From an uncultured Saprospiraceae bacterium (GTDB lineage: Bacteria > Bacteroidota > Bacteroidia > Chitinophagales > Saprospiraceae), in assembly GCA_937921595.1 (NCBI GenBank), contig CAKZTD010000423.1, positions 1-35,749 of the forward strand: 35,749 nucleotides of DNA, given 5' to 3'. Positions within the stretch are counted from its first letter, which is position 1. Each line of letters starts with the position of its first letter. Made by a program: the position numbers and the translations under genes. Of the stretch, positions 24,362 through 32,304 are shown piece after piece. The notes under the pieces are model-generated. The model did no database searches. It had not been told where the DNA came from and saw only the letters and a program-made list of their open reading frames with translations.

Positions 24362-26560
24362 CTACCACTTTTTATTTATACCAAAGGTAATATATCTAGG
24401 TAATCCAACTCTAATTCCCTGTGGACGACGAGTAGAAATATAGCGTTCGTCTGTAAGATTTTTGATATTGAAACTTAGATCAAAATTATGCTTTTTAAAA
24501 TGATATAAAATGGAAGCATCCATCAAGAAGTAAGAGGGTAGTTGACCTATTCGACCATTATTGCTTGGTGTAATGGTATTCAACTCATCGGTAAATTGAT
24601 CGCCAGTATAGTTGCCATTGATTCTAGCTTGTAGACCAAATGGTGTTTCAAAAGATATCGCAGAAGCTATTAATAATTGTGGAGAATAAGGAGTACGATT
24701 GTCCTTAATATTAACCGATTCAGATCCTGATTCTTTGAAACGATCTTCGTTATAAAATGATTTGACATAAGTTGTATTCGCTGACCAACTTAGGATATAA
24801 TCTTCTGGTAAAAATAATTTTCCAAAACTAAATTCAATACCAAACTCTACTCCTCGATGTAAAGTACTACCACCATTGACTACTCCTGATCCGATACCTC
24901 CGGCTGATTCTGAAACCGGAATGATCTGATTTGAAAAATCCATATTGAATGCGGTCATTTCCAAGTTTATTAAATCTCCAACTTGACTTCGAATACCTAG
25001 TTCAGAATTCCAGCTTAGTTCAGGGTCAAGGTTGTAAACAGTTCCATCATTAGAGATCGCATCTTTTACTCGTGGAGGAGCAAAGCCTCTATGGATTCCT
25101 CCGAACAAGGTAACTTTTGGATGGAAATTATAATTAAAACCTAGTCCAGGAATAAATTTATTAGTCAATGTCGAAGAAAGAATCGAAGTATCAATCTCAT
25201 TGGATCTTACAATATTTCTTTGGTAATTATAAACCTCAGAACGTAGACCAGCAGTGATACTTAATGCATTATTGATTTTAAATTGGTTTTGAATATAAGA
25301 GCTAAATGATTTCCCCGTTCGTATTTCGTCATTTTTAAGAAAACCTGATTCTGCGTTTCCTTTCAATCCATTCACTCTTTGTTCGAAAGCTCTTTCAAAC
25401 ATGTATCGTACTCCAGCATCTAATTTGTTTTGAACATTTCCCATATCAAATCGATAAGAAACTCTAGGTTCAATTCCAGCAACTTCAAACTGGCGATTTC
25501 TATGACCATTTTGATCTCTTAAATAAATGGCTCCGCCAGCAATTGTGGTATCTCCCCAAATGACTCCAGTCTGATTGGAAGCAGAAGGATCATAACTGAA
25601 ATCTTGTCTCTGCCAATTACGGGTAGTGGTATATGCGAATGCAGTAGTTTTGAATTTTAGATTTAGATTTGATCTATATTCATGGGTAACACTACCAGAA
25701 ATTCTTTGTACATCTAATTTGTCATCCGGAGCAATCACCGTATAATCTTGGCCGCCTTGATCGAACATCGCTTGGGTCAATCCAACATAAGTTGAATTAC
25801 TGATTTCATCGTAAATCCCAAGCTTGATTCCAACATTGGATTTTTTTGAAAGATTGAGTTTGACCTTACTGCTGAAATCATTGATGGTAAAGTTAGTTGG
25901 GCCAATATCGTTAGCTTGTTTTCTAAGGTAATTTACCTGAACACCGATGTTATCATAAGTGTCGCCATAGCCAAATAATCCAGTAAAGAAACCACCTTCT
26001 CCACCTCGGAGTTTTACATAACCTTTACTGGTTTTTGGAGGATCAGCGGTTATGTAATTGATGACGCCACCAATGGTCTGTGGCCCAAATAAAATTTGAC
26101 CACTGCCTTTAAGAACTTCGATCGCTTCCATCTTGTCGATAGTAGGGGTGTAGTACAATTGAGGTTCTCCGAATGGATTTAAGGCTACTGGAATTCCATC
26201 TTCTAAAATTAGTACTTTACTACTTCGGTCAGGATCTAATCCTCTGATTCCGATATTTGCTCTCAAACCTAAACCTTCTTCATCTACAACATGAACACCA
26301 GGAACATTTCGAAAAACTTCATTTCCACTGATCGCTTGGATCGCTTGGATTTTCTTAGAAGAGATATAGCTTGCAGAACCAGGAACATCACTCATAAGTC
26401 TTGGTTTTTCACCAAGGACCTTTACTGTTGGGATTTCATAGATGGTTAGAATAATTCCTGAGCTATCAAGTTCGAGTTGAGCTTGTGCTTCAGAGGTTTG
26501 TGCAGTTGCAATAGTATAGATTATCGAAGTTAAGAGTAGTAAAATGGTCTTTTTGAACAT
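24362..26560 (-). CDS. TonB-dependent outer-membrane receptor, FecA-like
   Basis: This 732-aa protein has a signal peptide (1-20). It lacks the N-terminal CarboxypepD_reg or STN domain seen in many Bacteroidota receptors. A TonB-box-like IPTVKVLG lies near 43-50. The plug domain (about 55-170) includes VPGSASYISSKKIQ, NVPGVHVVDEEGLGLRANIGIRGLDPDRSSKVLILEDGIPV and GQILFGPQTIGGVINYIT. A 22-strand-type barrel follows, ending FNIKNLTDERYISTRRPQGIRVGLPRYITFGINKKW with a terminal Trp. The plug strongly resembles ferric-citrate/siderophore (FecA-type) receptors, so iron-chelate uptake is likely, though the substrate is unproven. No SusD, ABC transporter or FecR is adjacent. A strong -7 box and a TTAGA-N5-TCTAA palindrome precede the start, consistent with repression by a metalloregulator. 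Confidence 0.9.
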   Translation of the reverse strand: MFKKTILLLLTSIIYTIATAQTSEAQAQLELDSSGIILTIYEIPTVKVLGEKPRLMSDVPGSASYISSKKIQAIQAISGNEVFRNVPGVHVVDEEGLGLRANIGIRGLDPDRSSKVLILEDGIPVALNPFGEPQLYYTPTIDKMEAIEVLKGSGQILFGPQTIGGVINYITADPPKTSKGYVKLRGGEGGFFTGLFGYGDTYDNIGVQVNYLRKQANDIGPTNFTINDFSSKVKLNLSKKSNVGIKLGIYDEISNSTYVGLTQAMFDQGGQDYTVIAPDDKLDVQRISGSVTHEYRSNLNLKFKTTAFAYTTTRNWQRQDFSYDPSASNQTGVIWGDTTIAGGAIYLRDQNGHRNRQFEVAGIEPRVSYRFDMGNVQNKLDAGVRYMFERAFEQRVNGLKGNAESGFLKNDEIRTGKSFSSYIQNQFKINNALSITAGLRSEVYNYQRNIVRSNEIDTSILSSTLTNKFIPGLGFNYNFHPKVTLFGGIHRGFAPPRVKDAISNDGTVYNLDPELSWNSELGIRSQVGDLINLEMTAFNMDFSNQIIPVSESAGGIGSGVVNGGSTLHRGVEFGIEFSFGKLFLPEDYILSWSANTTYVKSFYNEDRFKESGSESVNIKDNRTPYSPQLLIASAISFETPFGLQARINGNYTGDQFTDELNTITPSNNGRIGQLPSYFLMDASILYHFKKHNFDLSFNIKNLTDERYISTRRPQGIRVGLPRYITFGINKKW

Positions 26561-26584
26561 CCGCTTGTATTTTCTTATATTTAA

Positions 26585-26621
26585 TTAGATTAAGTCTAAA
26601 TAAGATTATGGTGCAAATATA
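26585..26621 (-). promoter_or_regulatory. TonB receptor promoter with TTAGA-N5-TCTAA operator-like site
   Basis: On the minus strand TATATTTG (26621-26614) is a perfect TAnnTTTG. Fourteen bases downstream, where the transcript starts, is the perfect palindrome TTAGA/TCTAA with a 5-nt spacer (26585-26599). A position just after the -7 box suits a repressor. The sequence is DtxR/Fur-like in shape, which would fit an iron receptor; the regulator is inference. Confidence 0.6.
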
Positions 26622-26642
26622 CGTCTCGACTCTTGTTTTAGG

Positions 26643-26662
26643 AATACCTAGAGTTAGGTATT
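26643..26662. promoter_or_regulatory. 8-bp palindrome upstream of the TonB receptor promoter
   Basis: AATACCTA and TAGGTATT flank GAGT. The palindrome lies 21 bp upstream of the -7 box, over the -33 region, and has no T-tract; it is a candidate second regulatory site. Confidence 0.4.
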
Positions 26663-26783
26663 TATTATGATGTTGGATTAGGTAGGATTGCCAGGCAAAG
26701 TACCTAGAAATGGTGGGGCGAAATGTGAAATGAATAAATGAGTAAATTGATTAACGAATGAAATGGCCTCCTAGGTGTATAAG

Positions 26784-26815
26784 AAAAAAGCCTAAGTTTT
26801 AGTTTGCGCTAGGCT
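26784..26815 (-). terminator. Hairpin with T-tract, likely terminator of the T9SS pair
   Basis: On the minus strand AGCCTA and TAGGCT form a 6-bp stem around a 15-nt loop, followed by six T. It is also the left part of repeat copy A, whose hairpin position is kept in copy B with different bases (compensatory change). Confidence 0.45.
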
Positions 26816-26910
26816 AAGAAAAAACGGCATTAGGCATTAGGTGTTCGGTTTCTCCTAATGCCGAACATCCAATACCGCTGACACGCTCGTTGAAATTTGG
26901 CTCCTAGGTT
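26784..26910 (+). repeat. Composite palindromic repeat, copy A
   Basis: Reading +: a left hairpin, TTTGCGCTAGGCT, then ACGGCATTAGG, TGTTCGG, TCTCCTAATGCCGAACAT, AATACCG, and a tail TTGAAATT-GGCTCCTAG. CGGCATTAGG and CCTAATGCCG are perfect inverted repeats, as are TGTTCGG and CCGAACA. The unit CATTAGG is doubled here only. It lies between the T9SS pair and the TonB receptor promoter. The remaining gene-free sequence (26663-26783) shows nothing recognisable. Confidence 0.6.
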
Positions 26911-26946
26911 CTATAGTCGTTTTTAACTCATGATTCGCACAAAACT

Positions 26947-28647
26947 TTATTTCTGGATAAGCAGCTTCTTAGAGGTCTTTCCTTTTTTCGACTCTAGTTG
27001 CAAAATGTAAATACCATTATTCAAAAAATCCAAATTGATACTTTTAGCATTAGAAAAAATAGAATCATCCTGCCAAACTAATCGGCCATTTATATCGAAA
27101 ATCTTTAATGCTTGGATTTCAATGTTTTCTGTTTTAATATTAAAAATATCGGAGGATGGATTTGGTGAAATTTCAAAATTCTGAGATACTAATTCATCTG
27201 TAGAAGTTGCGACTCCACACCAGTCATTAAATTGAGCATCATACATTTGTTTGACTTTGTCGATATCCGGATACATTTGATTGACGATATCTAAATGATC
27301 TGGGAGCCATGAGTATTTATGAAAGGTGTAAGCGACATCTAAAATGATTTCTTCGTTTGGCTGGAATGTTCCATGATAATGAGAAGCAATACTTGTTCTA
27401 TCTCCATTTGATGCTCCTTCCTGATACAAGGACCAACCATCAGAATCGTTGGGGTTATCAGGAAAAGCATAATCGATATAATTTGTACTATTAAGATCGT
27501 AACCATCACCTCCATAAGTGAATGGATCTCCTGCTAACCATCTTCCATTCATATAATTATAGTATTGAAAAGGAGCTCCAGGAGGAAAAACTTGTGTAGG
27601 TGGTGGGCTACAACCTGCAGAAGGATAATGATAAACGAACTTGTCTAAGGTTTTATTTAAAAACTGAATAGATTGAGCTGGGAGCTCATATCCATAAGTT
27701 TCTACTCCTGCACAATCCTGCGGAGAAGACTCTCCATCTAATTGATCAGAATTGTAAACAAAAAAAGCATTTTGATCTGGAGATGAACCAATGTAATCAT
27801 CTAAATAACATCCTAAGTCAAAATCTAATCTCATTGAAATTGAAAAAGAATCCAAGACCTCTTCTGACTTATTAATAATCTTATGAGAAGTAAAAATGGT
27901 ATTATCCAATTGTGGATCAAGCGGACAATCAAAACTCCAGGAAGTAAGATGAATTTCTGCTAGGATTGGTTCTCCTCCGGATTGAGTATGATTAGTACTA
28001 TCATTAAAAATAGTCCAGTTGATTGATGCAGGAATCAAATCAGAAATCGTATTCGGAGAATGCGGGAATTCACCAAGTTCCGGTTCATAAATATGATTTG
28101 AGTTGATGTCATGAAAAGGTGCAAAATCAGCGGAATAATTGGGTAGTGGAAATTCATTATAATCAAAAAAAGAATAGTTGTTTCTTCCAGGCCAAGCGAA
28201 GATATTTTCTATCGGATTGTCGATCACTCCGTTATCTGCAAAATCTGCTTTATGAATTTCAATATCAGCTTGAGTGACTTTCCATATTTTATTAAAATTC
28301 TGAGCAGTTTCAACAGTTGTTGTTCCATCAGTATTGATGGGTCCAGGTTTATAATCGAAAGCGCCATTAGAACGTCCATAAGTTTGAGCGGATAATTTGA
28401 GCTGACCACTTTGATCAATTCCACCCATCCAAAGACCTGCGGCAAACATAGTAGTTTTAGGAATTGGATCATCAGCTGGAGCAATGAAATGCCCTGCATC
28501 TCCATCCCAAAAGAGGTCTCCTCCGTTAAGAATCATCGCATTGATATTATTACCATCTTGAAGAGAATAGCCTGTAGGATTTGGGTATTGTCCAAAAATA
28601 AAAAAATGGATAAAAATGAATATCGTTGTAAGACCTATTATTCTCAT
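26947..28647 (-). CDS. T9SS sorting-domain protein, downstream paralogue
   Basis: This 566-aa protein has a signal peptide (1-19, FIFGQ). A long passenger follows, of a type common in Saprospiraceae-like genomes (NGGDLFWDGDAGHFIAPADDPIPKTTMFAAGLWMGG... SPDQNAFFVYNSD... QFNDWCGV), and then a T9SS type A sorting domain (about 487-566: FEISPNPSSDIFNIKT... LKIFDINGRLVWQD... NNGIYILQLESKKGKTSKKLLIQK). It should be secreted or surface-attached through type IX secretion. The passenger has no recognised catalytic motif. It starts 2 bp after the stop of its paralogue and shares well over half its residues, so it is a tandem duplicate in one transcript. Confidence 0.85.
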   Translation of the reverse strand: MRIIGLTTIFIFIHFFIFGQYPNPTGYSLQDGNNINAMILNGGDLFWDGDAGHFIAPADDPIPKTTMFAAGLWMGGIDQSGQLKLSAQTYGRSNGAFDYKPGPINTDGTTTVETAQNFNKIWKVTQADIEIHKADFADNGVIDNPIENIFAWPGRNNYSFFDYNEFPLPNYSADFAPFHDINSNHIYEPELGEFPHSPNTISDLIPASINWTIFNDSTNHTQSGGEPILAEIHLTSWSFDCPLDPQLDNTIFTSHKIINKSEEVLDSFSISMRLDFDLGCYLDDYIGSSPDQNAFFVYNSDQLDGESSPQDCAGVETYGYELPAQSIQFLNKTLDKFVYHYPSAGCSPPPTQVFPPGAPFQYYNYMNGRWLAGDPFTYGGDGYDLNSTNYIDYAFPDNPNDSDGWSLYQEGASNGDRTSIASHYHGTFQPNEEIILDVAYTFHKYSWLPDHLDIVNQMYPDIDKVKQMYDAQFNDWCGVATSTDELVSQNFEISPNPSSDIFNIKTENIEIQALKIFDINGRLVWQDDSIFSNAKSINLDFLNNGIYILQLESKKGKTSKKLLIQK

Positions 28648-28649
28648 AA

Positions 28650-30341
28650 CTATTGGATGATAATTTTTGAATTCGAAATGCCTTGGTCACTATTCACTTG
28701 TAGAATATAAATTCCCGGCCTTAAAGATTTCAAGTTGATTGCTTTTGAAGAAGAGAAAGAAATTTCATCTTGCCAAACTAAACGACCTGAAATATCGTAT
28801 AATTTGAGTTTTTCTATTTCAATATTTTCAGTTTTTAAATTGAAAATACCAGAGGATGGATTTGGAAAGACTTCAATTGGACTGAGAATTAAATCTTCGG
28901 TATCCGTCGAGAAACCACAAAAGTCATTGAATTGACAGTCGTACATATGTTTGACTAGATCAATATCAGAATACATTCGATCCACAATCTCAAGACGATC
29001 AGGAATACTATTTTGATAATGAAAGGTATATGCGATATCTAATCTTATAATTTCATTAGGGCTAAAAGTACCATGTTTATAAGAAGCAATTGTTCGTCTA
29101 TCACCATTGGCCATGTTTTCTTGTTCCATCGACCAGCCATTTGGATTACTTGGATTATTTGGAAATACATGATTGACAATGTCAGAACTAGATGGGTTAT
29201 AAGCGTCACCTCCGTATGTCAAAGGTTCGCCATCTTGCCAATGTCCAGTCATGTAATTGAAATAAGCTTGAGGGCTTTCGGGAACACTTGTATTATTAGG
29301 TCCTTGAAATGGGCGAATATTATAGAAAGTAAAGTAGTCCAATTTTTTATTCAAAAACTGAATAGACTGAGCGGGTAAATGATCTCCAAAAGTATTTACT
29401 CCTTGACAATCAGTCGCAGAAGATTCGCCATCTAGTGGATCAGAATTATAACTAAAGAAAGCGTTTTGATCTGGAGAAGAGCCAATGTAATCATCTAAAA
29501 AACAACCCAAATCAGGATCAACCCAAAGAGAAACATGAAAGGAATCAATGGATTCGGAAGAGCGATTAATAATTTTATGGGAGGTAAAAACGGTATTATA
29601 TAATTCCCAATTATCAGAACAATCAAAACTCCAGGAAGTGAGATGAACTTCTGCGAGAATAGGCGAACCTCCGGTTTGGGTATGTGTGGTACTATCATTA
29701 AAAATCGTCCAATTGATGGAAGCCGGAGTCAGGCCAACGACGGTCCTTGGCGAATGCGGATATTCCCCTAAATCTGGTTCATAAATATCATTGCCATTGA
29801 TATCATGAAATGGCGCATATTTTTCTGAATAACTAGGTAGTGGAAATTCATGAACACCAAAAAAATAATCATTCCCTTTTCCTGGCCATCCAAAAATACT
29901 TTCAAGCTGGTGATCAATAATTCCATTGTCGGCAAAGTCTGATTTATGAGCATCGATATCTGCTTTGGTTGTCTTCCAAACCTTATTGAAATACTCACAA
30001 GGAGCAGGGGCAATGGTAGTATCTTGATTTAGCGGCCCTGGGCTATAATCAAAACTTCCACTAGCTCTTCCATAAGTTTGAGCAGCGATTTTTAATTGGC
30101 CATTTGAGGCAAATCCACCCATCCAGAGTCCTGTAGCAAACATAGTAGATTTAGGAATTGGATCATTAGCTGGAGCAATAAAATAAGCATCATCTCCATC
30201 CCAAAACAGATCACCACCATTCAAAATCATGGCATTGATATTATTGCCGTCTTGTGTGGACATAGCCGATGGATTTGTACATTGTGCGATCAGAAAACTA
30301 TGGATAAGAACAATAGAAAAGAAGGTCAGGGTGGTTTTCAT
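28650..30341 (-). CDS. T9SS sorting-domain protein, upstream paralogue
   Basis: This 563-aa protein has a signal peptide (1-19, HSFLIAQ), the same passenger architecture as the next gene (NAMILNGGDLFWDGDDAYFIAPANDPIPKSTMFATGLWMGG, WTIFNDSTTHTQTGG, IGSSPDQNAFFSYNSD) and a sorting domain (IEVFPNPSSGIFNLKT... YDISGRLVWQDE... RPGIYILQVNSDQGISNSKIIIQ). The most divergent segment between the paralogues is the 330-385 region (YNIRPFQGPNNTSVPESPQAY against YHYPSAGCSPPPTQVFPPGAP), so they may differ in a surface loop. Just upstream is a palindrome CGACT-AG-AGTCG (30357-30368), but no clear TAnnTTTG box. Confidence 0.85.
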   Translation of the reverse strand: MKTTLTFFSIVLIHSFLIAQCTNPSAMSTQDGNNINAMILNGGDLFWDGDDAYFIAPANDPIPKSTMFATGLWMGGFASNGQLKIAAQTYGRASGSFDYSPGPLNQDTTIAPAPCEYFNKVWKTTKADIDAHKSDFADNGIIDHQLESIFGWPGKGNDYFFGVHEFPLPSYSEKYAPFHDINGNDIYEPDLGEYPHSPRTVVGLTPASINWTIFNDSTTHTQTGGSPILAEVHLTSWSFDCSDNWELYNTVFTSHKIINRSSESIDSFHVSLWVDPDLGCFLDDYIGSSPDQNAFFSYNSDPLDGESSATDCQGVNTFGDHLPAQSIQFLNKKLDYFTFYNIRPFQGPNNTSVPESPQAYFNYMTGHWQDGEPLTYGGDAYNPSSSDIVNHVFPNNPSNPNGWSMEQENMANGDRRTIASYKHGTFSPNEIIRLDIAYTFHYQNSIPDRLEIVDRMYSDIDLVKHMYDCQFNDFCGFSTDTEDLILSPIEVFPNPSSGIFNLKTENIEIEKLKLYDISGRLVWQDEISFSSSKAINLKSLRPGIYILQVNSDQGISNSKIIIQ

Positions 30342-30384
30342 TGCTTTATATTTTTTCGACTAGAGTCGTTCTTTATTTGGAATC

Positions 30385-30515
30385 AGGGATTAGAGTAAAT
30401 TAGGTTTCATTTGCTCTAAGCTGAAAAACGGTATTAAGTATTCGATTTTAGGGTTCTCCTAATACCGAATACCTAATACCGTTTATGCCTATTTGAAATT
30501 AAGTCCTTAGATGTC
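30385..30515 (+). repeat. Composite palindromic repeat, copy B
   Basis: It has the same order and orientation as copy A: a left hairpin (TTAGAG 30390-30395 with CTCTAA 30414-30419), TTTGCTCTAAGCT, then AAAACGGTATTAAGTATTCG, TTCTCCTAATACCGAAT and CCTAATACCG, and a tail TTGAAATTAAGTCCTTAG. ACGGTATTA-GTATTCG pairs with its right arm over ~18 bp with two mismatches. It lies just upstream of the T9SS pair. Confidence 0.6.
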
Positions 30516-30552
30516 ATTATAATACCTCTCAAACCTTATTCACATTTTATAC

Positions 30553-30596
30553 TGATCAGCAATTGGCTCCTTTTCAGGTAACCAATTGCTCAATCA
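30553..30596. other. Isolated strong hairpin in the divergent intergenic region
   Basis: AGCAATTGG (30558-30566) pairs perfectly with CCAATTGCT (30582-30590), and the stem continues with TGAT/ATCA after a short internal loop. There is no T-tract on either side, so it is not a typical terminator. Part of the loop (TTGGCTCCT) recurs in the tail of repeat copy A. Confidence 0.45.
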
Positions 30597-30599
30597 ATA

Positions 30600-30817
30600 T
30601 TAACTCAATTAATAGCGTATGAAACTATAGGAAATTTGAGTTTTAGTACATTGGAGTTCAATGCACTTTTTGTTTTCAATAGCTAAATATTTAATATAAA
30701 TGTAGGTGTAATAAAAAGAGATTAAAAACCAGATTAATAGGATATGTCAGGTTTTAGAATTTAAAAAAAGGAATGGTTTGCTCTATGCGAATCAGAAGTT
30801 GAAAGGTATTAAGATGA
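30600..30817. other. Gene-free AT-rich stretch
   Basis: This is part of the 641-bp region between the divergent T9SS pair and purM. No open frame of note, RNA gene, promoter match or palindrome was recognised in this part. Confidence 0.35.
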
Positions 30818-30819
30818 CT

Positions 30820-30912
30820 CCTTGTAGATTAATTTGCATTTGAGCTTAAAACGGCATAAAGTGTTCGGTATTTAGGAGTGTCTGAAAACCTTATGCCTAA
30901 TGCCGTTTTTTT
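30820..30912 (+). repeat. Composite palindromic repeat, copy C
   Basis: ATTAATTTGCATTTGAGCTT, then AAAACGGCAT (30848-30857), GTGTTCGG, TTTAGG, and the right arm CCTAATGCCGTTTT, whose ATGCCGTTTT (30900-30909) is the exact complement of the left AAAACGGCAT, followed by a T-run. It aligns with copies A and B in the same orientation but lacks their tail. It ends 33 bp before the purM -7 box. Confidence 0.55.
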
Positions 30913-30945
30913 AGACTTCCTTCTAAAATTATCCATACTTAATCG

Positions 30946-30953
30946 TATCTTTG
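30946..30953 (+). promoter_or_regulatory. -7 promoter element of purM
   Basis: TATCTTTG followed by CGGC is a perfect TAnnTTTG. Transcription would begin near 30958-30960, downstream of the ATG-like codon at 30878, which rules that start out and supports the ATG at 30983 (leader ~25 nt). Confidence 0.75.
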
Positions 30954-30982
30954 CGGCTTATATAATGAAAAATCTGGGGACT

Positions 30983-32158
30983 ATGTCTGATCAATACAAG
31001 TACGATCTACGGGGCGTTTCAGCAACGAAAGATGAAGTACATGCAGCAATAAAAAATTTAGATAAAGGTTTATTTCCATTAGCCTTTTGTAAAATCATGC
31101 CTGATGTGGCAGGTGGCGATGCGGATTATTGTAATCTGATGCATGCAGATACTGCTGGAACCAAAACAAGTTTAGCTTATTTATACTGGAAAGAAACGGG
31201 AGATTTGAGTGTCTGGAAAGGGATTGCTCAGGATGCTATCGTGATGAATCTTGATGATATGGCCTGTGTTGGTTGTACCAAAGATATTTTGCTTTCTTCG
31301 ACCATTGGTAGAAATAAAAGACTAATTACTGGTGATGTGATTAGTACTTTAATCAATTCGGCTAATGACTTTTTGGAGATGCTTCGACCTTATGGAGTGG
31401 AAGTTCATATGTCTGGAGGTGAAACAGCAGATGTCGGAGATATCGTACGTACCGTTGATGTTGGGTACACTGCATTTGCTCGAATGAAAAGAGCTGATCT
31501 CATTGTCAATGATATAAAAGATGGCGATGTTATTGTAGGTCTATCATCTAGTGGTCAATCTACATATGAAACCAACTATAATGGAGGAATGGGCAGCAAT
31601 GGCTTGACTTCTGCAAGACATGATGTGTTGAATAGTTTTTATGGTGAAAAATACCCAGACAGCTTTGATAAAGAAATGCCTAAAGAGGTGGCTTATATCG
31701 GAAGCAAAAGATTAACTGATCCAGTTACTATTCCGGGAGTTGACAGTCTTAATGTAGGACAGTTGATTTTATCTCCTACAAGAACATATCTTCCTTTTAT
31801 ACAAAAACTTCTTTCTGAATTACGACCACAGATCAATGGCATGGTTCATTGTACTGGTGGTGGACAAACGAAGGTGAAGCATTTTATAAAAGATAAACAC
31901 ATCATTAAAGATAAGATGATGGAAACGCCTTATTTATTTCAACTTATACAAAAAGAGTCTGGTACGAGTTGGAAAGAAATGTATCAGGTGTTCAATATGG
32001 GGCAGCGACTTGAAGTTTACCTTCCAGAAGCTTATGCTCAAGAAGTTATTGATATTTCGAAAAGCTTTAACATTGATGCACAGATTACGGGTAGAGTAGA
32101 GGACTTTGATGGAGAGAAAGTGACGGTGGATAGTGTACATGGTAAGTTTGAATATTAA
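30983..32158 (+). CDS. purM: PurM-type AIR synthase (phosphoribosylformylglycinamidine cyclo-ligase)
   Basis: From the ATG at 30983 the protein is 391 aa and begins MSDQYKYDLRGVSATKDEVHAAIKNLDKG, the usual start of the Bacteroidota PurM-like form. Motifs of the PurM/PurL fold are clear: MHADTAGTKTSLAYLYW, MNLDDMACVG, SGGETADVGDIVRTVDVG, NGGMGSNGLTSARHDV, and a C-terminal VHCTGGGQTKVKHF and VFNMGQRLEVYLP. PurM closes FGAM to AIR in de novo purine synthesis, using ATP in the cytoplasm. It is divergent from canonical PurM, so some pipelines call it only 'AIR synthase related'. No other pur gene is adjacent. An extension to 30878 is excluded by the promoter at 30946; an ATG at 30965 is possible but unlikely. 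Confidence 0.85.
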   Translation: MSDQYKYDLRGVSATKDEVHAAIKNLDKGLFPLAFCKIMPDVAGGDADYCNLMHADTAGTKTSLAYLYWKETGDLSVWKGIAQDAIVMNLDDMACVGCTKDILLSSTIGRNKRLITGDVISTLINSANDFLEMLRPYGVEVHMSGGETADVGDIVRTVDVGYTAFARMKRADLIVNDIKDGDVIVGLSSSGQSTYETNYNGGMGSNGLTSARHDVLNSFYGEKYPDSFDKEMPKEVAYIGSKRLTDPVTIPGVDSLNVGQLILSPTRTYLPFIQKLLSELRPQINGMVHCTGGGQTKVKHFIKDKHIIKDKMMETPYLFQLIQKESGTSWKEMYQVFNMGQRLEVYLPEAYAQEVIDISKSFNIDAQITGRVEDFDGEKVTVDSVHGKFEY

Positions 32159-32304
32159 TAGTATTAAGACGACTGAGTATCGTTAATAGATAGATTCCGA
32201 AAAATTGGAATAGTGATAGAATCGGCGCTGTCGATAGTATTGAAAGAAGAGAATTAAGGAGTAGGATTAAATGAGAAATTATTTTTTAATAAAACAGAGC
32301 AATC

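Noticed and set aside
26784-30912. Composite transposon bounded by repeat copies A and B
   Set aside because: No transposase, no terminal target duplications, and no copy between the two paralogues; the repeats are better read as small independent elements.
30878-30982. N-terminal extension of purM from 30878
   Set aside because: It runs through repeat copy C and upstream of a perfect TAnnTTTG box at 30946; the family starts at MSDQYKYDLRGVSA.
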